Below, in pieces: positions 1 to 10,389 of a stretch of 64,000 nt of DNA. A program made the position numbers and the translations under genes. The DNA is from Metellina segmentata (taxonomy: Eukaryota; Arthropoda; Arachnida; Araneae; Tetragnathidae), in assembly GCA_947359465.1 (NCBI GenBank), contig OX375872.1:134342011-134406010 (forward strand), in the 5' to 3' direction. Each line of letters opens with the position of its first letter. The first letter of the stretch is position 1. The notes under the pieces were generated by a model. That model ran no database searches and was not told the DNA's origin. It was given only the letters and a program-made list of their open reading frames with translations.

Positions 1-544
1 GAAGCTATTCCGAGAAACGACAATAATTTTATATTCAATATCTCGAGTCGGGGTCGCGATTTGGAGAGTTTGCATAGCCAAATTTGTTTTCCACCATGAG
101 TCGGAAAAGATCAAAGGGTTGCAACTTTTGGGGGAGATTTCACAGAGACGATTGCTTGACAGTAACCGCTCCCCTCTGCCCCCCGTGGTCGATCACGCTG
201 TCTTTTGTTCGCTCTCTGTGATATTTTGCCCTCATCGCTTGCCTTGACCACATCTCCTTCCAAACTGCCAGTGAGGGACCAACAAAGTCCACAAAGCGGT
301 TACACCGGAGGCGGTCGTAAAAGGGACGAAAAGGGGTCAGCATCAGAAAACGTAAAGCGTCCGCGCCACAAAACGGGAGAGAAATGCATATGCAACTCCG
401 GTGTAAAAGCGGCTTTACAAAGATAAGTGAATGTATACATTCTTCTGGGCAGTTTCAACATATACATGAAACTTTTATCAAGCAGTTATCCTAATTTCTT
501 AACCAATACTATTTTCTGCGATTGAAACATAGATCAAGCCAGTA
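1..544. other. Unannotated left edge with one imperfect hairpin
   Basis: No gene is recognised. The arms at about 293-310 and 395-418 share TTACACCGGAG in inverted orientation and could fold as an imperfect stem with a loop of about 85 bases. Short ORFs on both strands here show no family resemblance. Confidence 0.4.
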
Positions 545-788
545 ATGTTGGTTGGCTGGCTTTTGGGGTTTTATGGCGCAAGGGCCATATTTGGCCATGC
601 TGTGCCAGACACAAGACATACAACATCATGTAATAGACACACACAATAAACGTTTTACTGACACAGAAAATAAATACACCCAGGGACGAATACACCCGAC
701 AGGAATAGAACCTGCGCTGTCTGCAACTCGAACCTTGCTAGCGCAGTGTGCATACCCAATGAGCCACGACAGCCCTTCAGTCCGGTAG
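545..788 (-). mobile_element. SINE family 2 copy, minus strand
   Basis: Read on the minus strand it begins with a tRNA-like head (TGTCGTGGCTCATTGGGTA, then GGTTCGAGTT in B-box position). It continues through TATTCCTGTCGGGTG and ends with a tail reading GGCCATAAAACC near 560. Relatives with the same head or tail lie at 19514-19692, 30640-30832, 34000-34115, 36480-36512 and 48005-48090. It has no coding function. Translated fragments across it are artefacts. Confidence 0.7.
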
Positions 789-960
789 GAAAAGATCTGA
801 GGACAAGACCTCGTAATTTTGAACCACGGTCAGATGAGGATGCCAACGTCTGAGATTGAACCTCACTCTCCAAACTTCCACACCACAACAACGAGAGGAC
901 ATTTGAGGCCATGGCAGATTTAACATGCACCAGCCCCACGTACGCGATAGTATTTAGGTA
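786..960 (-). mobile_element. SINE family 1 body fragment, minus strand
   Basis: Matches the body of the complete SINE 1 at 50688-51023: the segment that reads GAGGACAACACCTCG there, then TTTTGAACCACGGTCAGATG, then CACTCTCCAAACTTCCACACC. The tRNA-like head is missing. It abuts the SINE 2 copy on its left. Confidence 0.7.
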
Positions 961-999
961 GGTAGTTGCATTATTGTCGTGCTGGAGAAACATTTCCGC

Positions 1000-1255
1000 C
1001 TATTGGCGATGGTCTAGGATCCATTCCGAAGGGATAGATACGAGAACAGAACAGCGTAATTTTGAACCACGGTCAGATGACGACTTCACACCTGAGCTGA
1101 CACCCCTCTCCTAAACTCCACACCACGACAAGGTGAGGACCTTTGAAGCCACGACATATTTAACTTGCACCAGCCACGCATACACGTCGGTCTTTGGTTG
1201 GATTCAACCTCCGGCTGTTAGTTCGTTGCTTTGCCAACCAGGCAACAGCGGACAA
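1000..1255 (-). mobile_element. SINE family 1b copy with alternative tRNA head
   Basis: The body is shared with SINE 1 (TTTTGAACCACGGTCAGATG and the following blocks). The head at 1190-1255 is different, reading on the minus strand as a decayed form of GCAACCGGAGGGTTGCGAG and AATCCAACCAAAGAC. The same head recurs at 2897-2980, 3850-3915, 7930-8012 and 50590-50680. Confidence 0.65.
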
Positions 1256-2540
1256 TTAGACTACGCGGAAGAGCAACTCATCAGCTTTCGTTAAACACTG
1301 AATCGACGACTGAATTCGTCTTTTAGTCATAAGCTACACCGAATTAAATACTATGCGCTAACAAGACGTATTCATGTCAGTCCTTGCTGCGTTCTCCAGC
1401 ACAGCTTACCCGATGTTTTTTCCTAAGAACGTCCAAATTCAAGCAGAGCACACTCCTCACAGTCTAATTCTATCCCACAAATAACCTTGACATTCTTCAT
1501 AATTTCTCTTTCATTTATTTCCATGTACTGTACTTTTCATCTGACCATGGTTCAAAATGACGTGGTGTTCTCCTCGGATCTTTGCCTCAGGGGATTGATT
1601 CCGGACCGTTGTCAATATCCCGTTGAGTTGCTCTAGTATGACGTTAATTAAAATTACCTTTACCATTTCAATGTACTATTTCTAATAGGTTATTGTACCA
1701 ACCGGGCTACCACAGCCTCAGGCACAGAGAACGAGGGAAGCCTATCCATTGAATCATTATCTGATCGATCCACGCTTCTTAGTAGTAGTAGACTTTGATG
1801 ATTTCAGCATATTTGTCACCACTCTAGAAATGAGCAGTCAAACATCTACTCTGTGATATGATGTTACATCGCCAACAAGGCGACTAGATACCAAATTATC
1901 CATCCATGTGTTTTTCAGTCACGTGACTATTAGCGGACTTTTTGGTCTCACTTTTTGGAGCTCCTTTCAATAATAATATTTACTATGTCATGTCACTATT
2001 CTTCACTCTCCAAACTTCCTCACCACGCCAACGTAAGGACATTGAGTTCGTCTTTCTTTCATTCACAACACCGAGATGAATACAATGCGCTAACGAGGCG
2101 TATTCGCGTAAGGTCTTGCGACGCGCCAGCCTACCCGATTTTTTTCCGAGTACAAGCTCAGCACACTCCTCACGAACGGAACTGTCTAATTTTGACCCAC
2201 AAATAACCTTGACATTCTTTGCCATTTCTCCTCCATTTCTATGCGGTTTTCAGTGGCAAGTTGAAATCAAAATTAACGTGTTCTGTCGTGTTTTTTCATC
2301 GAGTAACCGAAAGTAATTAGGAAAGCACTGTATTTACGAGAGGTTGGGAAAAAATAATATAAATCTGAACACAAAAGACCCAATTCGGCTGTTTTGCCGT
2401 CCTCGAACCGAAAATTGTTTTACTCGCACGCCTGAAGGACACTTGACCTGTCGAAAGCAACAATGGACTTTGTAGAGAGCCGATTTCGAAGGGTTTCATC
2501 TAAATCTACACAATTTTAGGCTTCTCAATTGATGAAGAGT
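1256..2540. other. Intergenic stretch with two SINE 1 fragments
   Basis: No gene is recognised. A plus-strand SINE 1 tail lies at about 1540-1665 (CGGACCGTTGTCAATATCCC, then GTTGAGTTGCTCTAGTATGA). A short minus-strand body fragment lies at about 1995-2045. About 1340-1490 and 2050-2220 are diverged copies of each other: both carry ACACCGA, ACAATGCGCTAAC-type, CACACTCCTCAC and CAAATAACCTTGACATTCTT blocks. This is an old segmental duplication of unknown origin. Confidence 0.5.
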
Positions 2541-2896
2541 TGAATCTTCCAGGTGATTTTGACAAGATAACTCATCCGTCAAGATCTGACCAATTTTTTT
2601 AATGACGAGATATATCGTCATCAAGATATTACCGATTTTTTTTGTGTTGACGAGGTCAAGATCGTGTCAGCTATAATCCAATGATGAAATATCTCGTCCA
2701 TTATCTCGGGGGTTGATCCTGGAACGTCACCAATAGCCCGTTGTGTTGCTGCAGTGTGACGCTAATTAATAAAATACCAAAAAATACTCACCCATCAAGC
2801 TCTACTAATGGTTTTGTTAATGACGAGATCCCTCGTCAAGGCAACCAACGGGTGTGTTAACCCTCCTTTTAACCTTCTCTTAACCCTCCTGGTGGT
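2540..2896. repeat. Palindrome repeat family C, copy 1
   Basis: Contains degenerate copies of the palindrome GACGAGATATCTCGTC (near 2605 and 2825), separated by CATCAAGAT and TGACCAATTTT spacers. TTAACCCTCC ends occur three times at 2858-2892. A SINE tail fragment at about 2705-2780 is embedded. Related copies lie at 16787-17018, 30833-31030, 42655-42752, 49560-49808, 50085-50380 and 60655-60830. Confidence 0.65.
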
Positions 2897-3112
2897 GGAG
2901 CCGTTGTAGCCCGGTTGCAAGAGTAATGGATTAGCAATCGGAGGGTTGCGAATTCGAATCCAACCAAAGACCGTCATGTACAAGAGTGACTTTTGTAGGT
3001 TAAAGCTGTCGGTGGTCTCAAATGTCCTCACGTTGGCGTGGTGTGGAAATTTGGAGAGCGGGGTGCCAGCTCAGGTGTGACCTTGTCATCTTAACGTGGT
3101 TCAAAATTTATA
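2897..3112 (+). mobile_element. SINE family 1b, plus strand, 3' truncated
   Basis: The tRNA-like head at 2897-2975 contains TAGCCCGGTTGCAAGAGTAA in A-box position and GCGAATTCGAATCC in B-box position. It is followed by the SINE 1 body (GTGGTCTCAAATGTCCTCAC, then GGAAATTTGGAGAGCGGGGT) and breaks off after GTGGTTCAAAATTTAT. Confidence 0.7.
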
Positions 3113-3409
3113 TATCTACTTCAAGTAAAACCAAGCTGCAACACAGCATACCCGATACTTAAAAAATAATTTTTAAGCGTGCAGCTTCACCTCTGATGTT
3201 CATTCGAGGAAGCAATATTTCATTTACTCAACTTTTCACTTTTCTCTTTCCAAATTAGCTGTTAAGCCATTACGTTCTTTCGTCACACAAAAAATTTATA
3301 AAGTTTCCTTGAAAACTTACTATTTTTTTTTATTTAATTCAGCTCATTTTGGCGTTGCCAAATAAACCAAATGGAAAATGTCCTTTAAAAATGTCTGTTA
3401 CACACTTAT

Positions 3410-3915
3410 CAATGATGGTAATGGTAATTTTTAGTTAACGTCGTACTAGAGCAACACAACGGGCTATTGACGACGCACTTATCAATGATGCACAGACAAA
3501 ATTACTTGGTAATTTTTAGTTAACGACGTACTAGAGCAACACAGCGGGCTATTGGCGACGGTCCGGGATCAATCCCTTAAGAGAAATATCCGACAAAATT
3601 ACTTGGAAGATCTTAAATTTATTGGGAATTGGTAGGCAGGTGGTTTTATAATTAACATCACACTGGAATAACACAACGGGCTATTGACGGAGGTCGAACC
3701 AAAAAGGGAGAGAATCAACGACAACACCAAGTAATTTTGAGCCACGGTCAGATGTCGAGGTCGCACCTGAGCTGCCACCGCACTCTCCAAACTTCCATAC
3801 CACGCAAACCTGTTGAAGTTTTTATGCCACGATATAATTAATGCGCACCAGCCCTCTTTGTACACTACGGTCTTTGGTTGGATTCGAGCTCGAAACCCTC
3901 CGGTTGCTAAACACA
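3410..3915 (-). mobile_element. Cluster of three SINE 1/1b fragments
   Basis: Three minus-strand pieces lie in a row. Two are tails only (about 3410-3475 and 3508-3585), both containing GAGCAACACA(A/G)CGGGCTATT. The third (about 3640-3915) is nearly full length and ends with the 1b head (GACGGTACTCGATTTCTTGG on the minus strand just beyond it). The first two repeat AATTTTTAGTTAACG and TTATCAATGATG, which suggests local duplication. Confidence 0.65.
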
Positions 3916-4270
3916 CCAAGAAATCGAGTACCGTCATGATGTGTTTCGTGCAACTAATGTTGCCCCTATAGAGGTATATTAAATGAGGCAAAAAAAAACC
4001 TTATAATTTCCACTTATCGGTTTTTCCATTTGCCTTTGTAATAAATTTTTGAAATTGTAAAGGTGCTTTATGGACACCCTGTATAATACACTTTCCACTG
4101 GCATTGTATATAATACCTAAGTTTTATACAGAACGACAGGTCATATTTAAGCAAAGTATGGAAAGATAGTAAAAAAACGTCTTGTCTGGATAATTTTATA
4201 TTTTACCAGTTTGCCTCTTTTCGTTGCAAAAATGCCTAGGAAACGTGTCTAATATTAAGCGTTTCATATT
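3916..4270. other. AT-rich intergenic stretch
   Basis: No gene is recognised. TGGACACCCTGTATAATACA at 4072-4091 resembles termini of small arthropod DNA elements, but I found no partner inverted repeat. Confidence 0.3.
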
Positions 4271-4747
4271 TTGACGTCTCATTTATTGCATTCTATAGAT
4301 TCCATACACATTCCTAGGTATCACGCATGGACAGTAACATGCATCGAGTCTGTAAGTCACGTTCGAGTGCTGTATCATAAGCAATGCAATGTGTGGAAAT
4401 TAAAAAACGAGAAAAAATTGCTTCGTAAGCATATCCATGTAGTCCCAAAAGTTTTCCAAGAAAGGAACATTCGTGAAGAAACCGACATTTTGACTTCCTA
4501 TGGGAACTCATGGCTTAGCTTGTCCGAGACAGATTTTATCAGTGTTCTTCCTTTCAAAGTCATCAATCAGAGCTGCATCGAAAATTATTGTACGTGTTAT
4601 CATTCATCTAAAAAAATGGATTTTCCTTCTGCTAATAATCAAACTTCCCTTGTAACAAGTTCAGTTTCTTTTAGCTTTAGATCAGTGACTCTCAATCGTT
4701 GTGAGACCGCAGCTTGGTATATTCTTTTTTATCAGACGAATTTATAG
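4271..4747 (+). other. Unidentified open frame of about 158 codons
   Basis: An uninterrupted frame whose first codon is TTG, so no real start is evident. The product is basic in its middle (KNEKKLLRKH, residues 45-54), has no membrane segment, and carries a Cys pair in YCTCYH near residue 106. I recognise no family. Length alone is notable in DNA this AT-rich, where stops are frequent. It lies directly upstream of a tandem duplication and 0.5 kb from a Tc1 element, so a decayed transposon or exon remnant is as likely as a chance frame. Confidence 0.25.
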
Positions 4748-4767
4748 ACTTTTTTGCCGGGTTTTTT

Positions 4768-5128
4768 CCAACAAATTTACTCGTAAACACCTTTCTAATT
4801 TTTTAAGTTCATACATTGAACAAACATAGCATTAATTATGGCTTAATCATAAAGGTAGTATGTGTAATATAGATGGTACAAGTAAATGGACTATGTATAG
4901 TTAAAACATGTATTCACAACAAATCTACGTATATACTACAAATCTAACATGTGTATTTTAGTAAATTTACTCACAAATACCACTTTCTATTTTTTTAAAG
5001 TTCATACATTAAACTAACATGAGTATTAATTATGACATAATCATAAAGAACATCCGTATGATGTACTTGATACAAAAGTAAATGGACTGTATAATTAAAA
5101 CACATTTATATTATTCACAACAAATCTA
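4768..5128. repeat. Direct tandem duplication, about 195 bp unit
   Basis: Two diverged copies lie head to tail (about 4770-4950 and 4962-5128). Both contain AATTTACTC, then AAGTTCATACATT, then ATTAATTATG, then TAATCATAAAG, then AAGTAAATGGACT and TTCACAACAAATCTAC in the same order. No coding content. Confidence 0.75.
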
Positions 5129-5232
5129 CAAATAACACTAGGGTGGGCCGTTCAGACAGAAGAACTTTTTCCTATGAATTTCAACTTGCAATAGGGAGAA
5201 AAGTTTCCTCTACCTTCCTAGACAGACCTATA

Positions 5233-6772
5233 TATACACTCACCGACAAAATTAAGCACGAAAGGTAAAATGCAAAAAAAGGACAAGCACAGCTTTGACT
5301 GACACGAAAGGCGGCAGGAAAGTAGGAAATAGGTTTTGCATGAAACGAAACAAAGAAATAAGTACAAAGATGAAAACACTATTGAATTTTCTTACATTAT
5401 AAGAGGAAGAGTCATATTAGAGTCATTAGAAAAATGATATTTAAATCCAAAACAAATAAACAAAACCGACATTAATAGGGTTTGTGACCACCCCTCATCA
5501 TCATACAAAGTTTACAGCGTGTGACCATACTTTTCATGAGGGGATCAACCAGCCCAGAGTCAAGTAATTGATATTCCTCCTGTAGAGTAGTTTGCAACTC
5601 TGTGAGAGTAGCTGGGAGTTGGAAACGTGGACACAGCACGGTCGAGGGCATCCCAAATATTTTCAACGGGATTAAGGTCGGCCGAGTACGCCGGCCAAAC
5701 CATACGCGCAATCCCCTCACTCTCCAGGTAGTCGTCGACAATGCCAGCTTTATGGGGACGCGCATTATCATCCATTATACGAAAGAAGGACCAACTGCTG
5801 CAGCGTACAATCTCACAGTAGGTTCTAGGACTTCATCCCGATACCGAACTGCCGTCACAGAACTCCGTTTATCGATGTGCAGGTCTGTGCGATATCCCAA
5901 CGAAATCCCAGCCCACACCATGATGCTTCCACCTCCGAATGCGTGATGCTCAGTGATGTTCGGGGCCGATTGCGCGTGCATTATTCTTTCCAGACCCTTA
6001 CACGTTTGTCGTCTGACTCCAGAGTAAATCTCGACTCATCCGCGAACATAACGTTAGCCCAATCAAACACAGTCCTATTCACATGTTGCCGACACTATTT
6101 TAATCGTGTTCCTCTGGATTGAACGGATAGAGGAACACAAACTCGTGGTACCCGGGCGGACAGTCCATTCATGCGTAGCCTACGCATGGTAGTGGCAGAT
6201 ATCGTCTTACCAATATACGCTGCAACCATAGATGTCACACATGTGAAGGTACATCTTCGATACCGCTTCGCTGCAACTGCAATATATCAATCTTCCACGG
6301 GGTCGTAACCCTTGGGCTGCAGGTCACAGGTCTTCGGACAACTGTTTGCCTTGTTTGGAATTGTTTCCATAATCGTGAAATGACGGAATGATAAATGCCG
6401 AAGAAAAGAGCAACATCAGTGATTGATTGCCTTGCTTCAAGGCGTCCCACAGAACAACATCGCTCACTATCTTCCATTTATCTTCTGGAAGCGATAGAAA
6501 CACGTCTGTCTTGTAAACTAATCGTACGAAAGTTTCTAAACATTTTTTATCATCACTTACATGCAACTCCTCTAACCCTTCACAATGCTGGCTTCTTATA
6601 CGACTGTCTTTTTAGCATATTTCTCGACACGAAACCGTGATTGGCTGTTACATAACACATTTGCATACTTCTATCTACCTCTACAGCAAATTGCAGCCTC
6701 TCAAATTCAGATTGGCTTCTAGAAATTAACCTTTTCCTCTCCGTTCTTAACTTTTGGCAGTGAGTGTATATA
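5233..6772 (-). mobile_element. Tc1-like transposon A, nearly complete length
   Basis: The ends are inverted: TATACACTCACCGACAAAAT at the left, and the complement of TATACACTCACTGCCAAAAG at the right, within TATA-rich flanks consistent with a TA target duplication. At about 1.54 kb it has the normal length of an autonomous Tc1 element. It encloses one broken transposase gene on the minus strand. Its right end abuts a second Tc1-like fragment at 6773, so one may have inserted at the end of the other. Confidence 0.8.
5472..6500 (-). pseudogene. Tc1/mariner DD34E transposase pseudogene
   Basis: Would cut and rejoin the element's inverted repeats at TA sites in the nucleus. The N-terminal helix-turn-helix is readable at 6477-6235 (VGRLEARQSITDVALFFGI, then SRLWKQFQ). 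The first catalytic Asp lies in FADESRF near 6040. GGGSIMVWAGIS is at about 5910-5940. The second Asp is in MDDNARPHKAG near 5770, and the Glu is in SADLNPVENIWD near 5665. These pieces fall in different frames with stops between them, so no active protein can be made. The residues are typical of Tc1 elements. The family call is firm and the breakage is seen directly. Confidence 0.85.
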
Positions 6773-7335
6773 GAAATTGGACAAAAATATGGAAGCACCT
6801 AAAAAAACATTTAACCTTGCCTAATATGATGTAGGAAAACCGTTGGCATGCAAAACAGCTTGCATACAGTTCCTGTACGCTTGTCAAAGTAATATTGTAC
6901 CATTCTTCCTGCAATACGGAGGTAAGTTCAGATAACGATGATGGCAGTGGATAGCGATCACGCGCACTTTCCTCTCCAATGTAGACCACAACGATTTAAT
7001 AATATTGAGGTCTGGTGACTGTGGTGGCCAGGGGAAATGTGACAAATCATCCTCGTGCTCAAAACCCAGTCCTGAGCGATGTAAGCTATGAGAACAAGGG
7101 TTTGTCGTCTTGGAAGACACCATCACCAATGGGAAACAAAGTTTTGTACCATGGGAAGGACTTGATCGGCCAAAATGTTCATATAATCATTGGCCTTATT
7201 GTGCCCTTGCAGAGTAATCATGAAGCCCACAGGAAACCAGTATATGGCTGCCCAAACCATCACAGAGTCCCCGCCATGTTTCACTCTTGGCAGTCTTATT
7301 ATAGGCTTAGGATGACGTTCGCTAGACGTAAACTT
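6773..7335 (-). pseudogene. Second Tc1-like transposase, C-terminal half only
   Basis: On the minus strand the segment reads HGGDSVMVWAAIYW near 7270, then a block matching the ADQVLPMVQ region, then FPWPPQSPDLNIIKSLW near 7010, in which the usual catalytic Glu is replaced by Lys (NIIKSLW for NPIENLW). The helix-turn-helix half and right terminal repeat are missing, so the element is 5'-truncated at about 7335. GGTGCTTCCATATTTTTGTC at the left, on the minus strand, is a plausible Tc1 terminus. Not functional. It differs in sequence from element A, so it is another family. Confidence 0.75.
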
Positions 7336-8730
7336 GGCAATTGCAGATCAAGTCAAGTGGGGGCCCCAAACGGTAAAACCTTCGAGGCCCTCAAACTCAA
7401 GTTTAAAAAAAATAGAGTTTCAAGAAAACTCTCATTAACAAAAAAGAAAAGTAATCAAAACTGTCATAACCATAACACATTAAATAAATGTATTAAAAAA
7501 ATATATTTTTTTTTACATGAATTTCAGTCTTGCTTTATTTTTTGGAAATTCGTCAGTTATTTTGGTTGTGTCAATTCGTTTAAAATTTCTTGCTCTATAC
7601 AGTGTGTATTTGAACTCCACCGAACAAATTTGGAGAGGTGATTGTACGCATCAAGACGAACAAAAAATTTCAATGCAACATGGGGTCGCAAATGACGTTG
7701 AGTGGGTAAAAATCGCGAATAGCGTCTGCAGTGTGAAGTCGTTGGGATTCGGCAGGCGGCTGGCCGTGGATTTCATACGTCAGTCGTCGGTAGGCGCACC
7801 CTTGTAACATAGTGGGCCAATAGGTGTTCCTGTCAACAGAACGAAACAGACTAATTTGTACTAACTTGCGTTTATTTTACAAAGAATTACGTCCCTGTGT
7901 CCAGATTTTTTAGGGAATCGGTTAAATTCACGCGACGGTCTTTGGATGGATTCGAACTCGCAACCCTCCGGTTGCTATTCCGTTATTCTACCAACCCTAC
8001 TACCTTGGTAGAGAAACAGAAATTTTTCAAATATGAAATTTTTTTTTGCTAGTCAATTATTATAAAAGTGAAATTTTTGGCGTTAATAAAAAAAGAAGTG
8101 TAAATAAAAAATTCGAAGATGAATTTTATCTTTACTAGAAAGAGCCAAAAAAAAACACGTTTAGGATTCATTTTCAACACAACTTGAGATGAGTAATCAC
8201 GAGCTTTTAAGTGTGTGCAAGAAACACGCGATAAAATATCGTTACTATATTTTATCGTACGACAGAACATCGATGTGTGTTGTAAGTAGCCTGAGATATT
8301 TAAAAATCGTGCTACAGAGGGTGTATTTCAAATTTTAGTGCGTCGCCATCTGCATTTCAATGAGGAAAATTCAGACAATACTTGCGCTTAACACCATTAT
8401 TGTTTGATCATGTACTGAATCACGTAAGAGATGATTTTACTTCAAAACCGTATAATAGACACAAAAAAACGATATGCCCAGAACAAAAGTTTTGTATACT
8501 TTTGGGGTAAGTACACTGAATCACAAACAATGTAATGTTTAATAATAAGATATATATATTAAATTTGCAAAGTAGGTGTTCTGTAAATATAACGTTACAC
8601 ATTGAAATAAATTTGTACATGGTCATTTAAGGTAAAAGCGTGCATTTGATTTGCTGCCGGGGGTAAAGGTTTTTTTAGGGAAATTAAAGAATAGCTTTTA
8701 GCTGCCGGGGGTAATCAATCACCGGGGGTA
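7336..8730. other. Intergenic stretch with a SINE 1b head
   Basis: A minus-strand SINE 1b head lies at 7930-8012 (AGAATAACGGAATAGCAACC on the minus strand, then GCGAGTTCGAATCCATCC). CCGGGGGTAA occurs three times at 8656-8731, which may be remains of a regulatory or transposon-end array. No gene is recognised. Confidence 0.45.
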
Positions 8731-9486
8731 AAGCTTTGGTTTCCTAAGAAAGTGGAGCCGTTATTTAACAGCCCTGATACGTCATGATGCCGCGGGCATG
8801 ACTAGACGGCCGTCTAAACAAGAATCCAGAGGTGTCAACTTAGACGGACAGAATACGTTAGAGAATGGGCAACACAGACGGTTGTCGTGGTTTATTTTAT
8901 TAGAGAAAGAAAACAAAGTGGTTTTTTATTCTCTAGTTCAAAGTTTCTAACTTCGGGATCGTTGAATGTAGAGTGAAAATATCAACAGATTTCAAATTAC
9001 CGTAAATTTCAACCCCAGATCGATATCAAAAACAGTTTTACTATTCAATTATTCACCATTTGATTATTTAATTATTTATTAAATAATTAATTATTTATTT
9101 AAAGAAAATCACATTTAAGGTATCGATCTGGTGTCAAATTTTCCGCAGATTTCAAATCCGTTGAAATTTTTATTCTGTGTTTAACGATCCCGATTTTACA
9201 AAAACGAATTAATGACAGTCAAAAATGTTTATTTATTTTACTCCTCTTCTCTCGAATCGTTTAGAGCAGGAAATGAAATATTGCCGCTACAAGAGAAAAA
9301 ACGTTCTCCAACTGTTTAAGACCGCTATGACGACAGTCATGGAAATGGCGGCTCCGATAATTTTCGTTACACTCACAAACACCGCTCTCTAGGAAGCCAA
9401 CACCATGTGTTAGTATATACAACGTCACCCACCTATACATCACGGCTACGATCACGGCTACGCTTTCTTAGGAAACCGAAGCTTTA
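8730..9486. mobile_element. TIR element, about 755 bp, non-coding
   Basis: The arms at 8730-8760 and 9455-9486 are inverted: TAAAGCTTTGGTTTCCTAAG at the left, and the complement of TAAAGCTTCGGTTTCCTAAG at the right. The match extends to AAAG and an AGCCGT block. Both ends begin at TA, consistent with a TA duplication. No transposase is visible. A single similar arm stands alone at about 13030-13056. Confidence 0.7.
8953..9193. repeat. Palindromic MITE with AT-rich minisatellite core
   Basis: The left arm TTCGGGATCGTTGAATG pairs with the complement of the right arm (AATCGGGATCGTTAAACAC). The similarity continues inward through ATTTCAAC and AGATTTCAAAT blocks. The centre (9055-9105) is made of ATTATTTATTAA-type units. 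A partial copy lies at 62590-62850 with an expanded core. It lies inside the larger TIR element at 8730-9486. Confidence 0.7.
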
Positions 9487-10389
9487 GCGAGCAGTGGTCA
9501 CACCTGACTACACGAAAAGAACTGTCACGGGCAACGCCGTGCTGGCCACGCAGTGGTTAGTGTGAAATGTATTTAATGGATGGATGTGCATGTGTAGGAT
9601 TTCTGTGCAAAGTAAGTTGTAGAAATTATCGATGTAGAAATATGTTAAAATATTATTTGATACAACTTTAGACGAAAGTGTTTATATATTCCGATCATTT
9701 CTTTAATCAAGAGTCAATCCGAGAAACATCGGGTGGGGTAATTTTGCTAGTTATTAATACAGATATACGGTTTGGAAAAAGTAAGATGAGTTGCAAGTCG
9801 CATTACCAGTCTGGTGGTGGTGCCATCTGTGGATGATGTTATTAAAGTTCTCCATACTTCCCTTTTAAAGTCAATATATGTTAATAAAATTAATGTTATG
9901 AATATAAATATGGATACATTTTTGTTGCATAAAGTGTGGTTGTCACGTATTGTGTAATTTCTTCACACATCACGTGCTAACCCTAGATAAACCCATTTAT
10001 GTAACAAAATTATTTTCCAAAATGTTTCATCTAGTATGGTTTTTGCATCAATTCAATTGGATCATGAAACAATTCACCCAACAATGCATAGTTTTTGAAG
10101 ATTTGTTCAAACATTTTGCACCTCCTCTAATATATAACAATCATAGACGGTACATATACATATAAAAAAAAAATATTACCAAACAGAAATTCAGAAATAC
10201 CAAACAGAATGAAGCCTTACAATTTATTCTCTCCAAATCAAGCTGTTTACATTTTCAGAAAGTGTGGGTTTGATCAAAAACTTGATTTAAGTCCGAGAAT
10301 TCGTGTTATTCCGGAAACAAAATTTCACGTAATTATATTTGTTTCAAAGCTTACATTTCGTACTCATGTCCCACAATCAAAATTGAAAT
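9487..10389. other. AT-rich stretch with no recognised feature
   Basis: Short ORFs at 9950-10165 and 10209-10391 have no recognisable domain and sit in AT-rich, low-complexity context. I see nothing supported here. Confidence 0.3.

Noticed and set aside
5602..6122. Plus-strand frames across Tc1 element A
   Set aside because: Antisense shadows of the transposase pseudogene on the minus strand.
7015..7641. 208-codon plus-strand frame, the longest in the window
   Set aside because: The first half is antisense to the Tc1 transposase remnant at 6773-7335 and the rest is low complexity.
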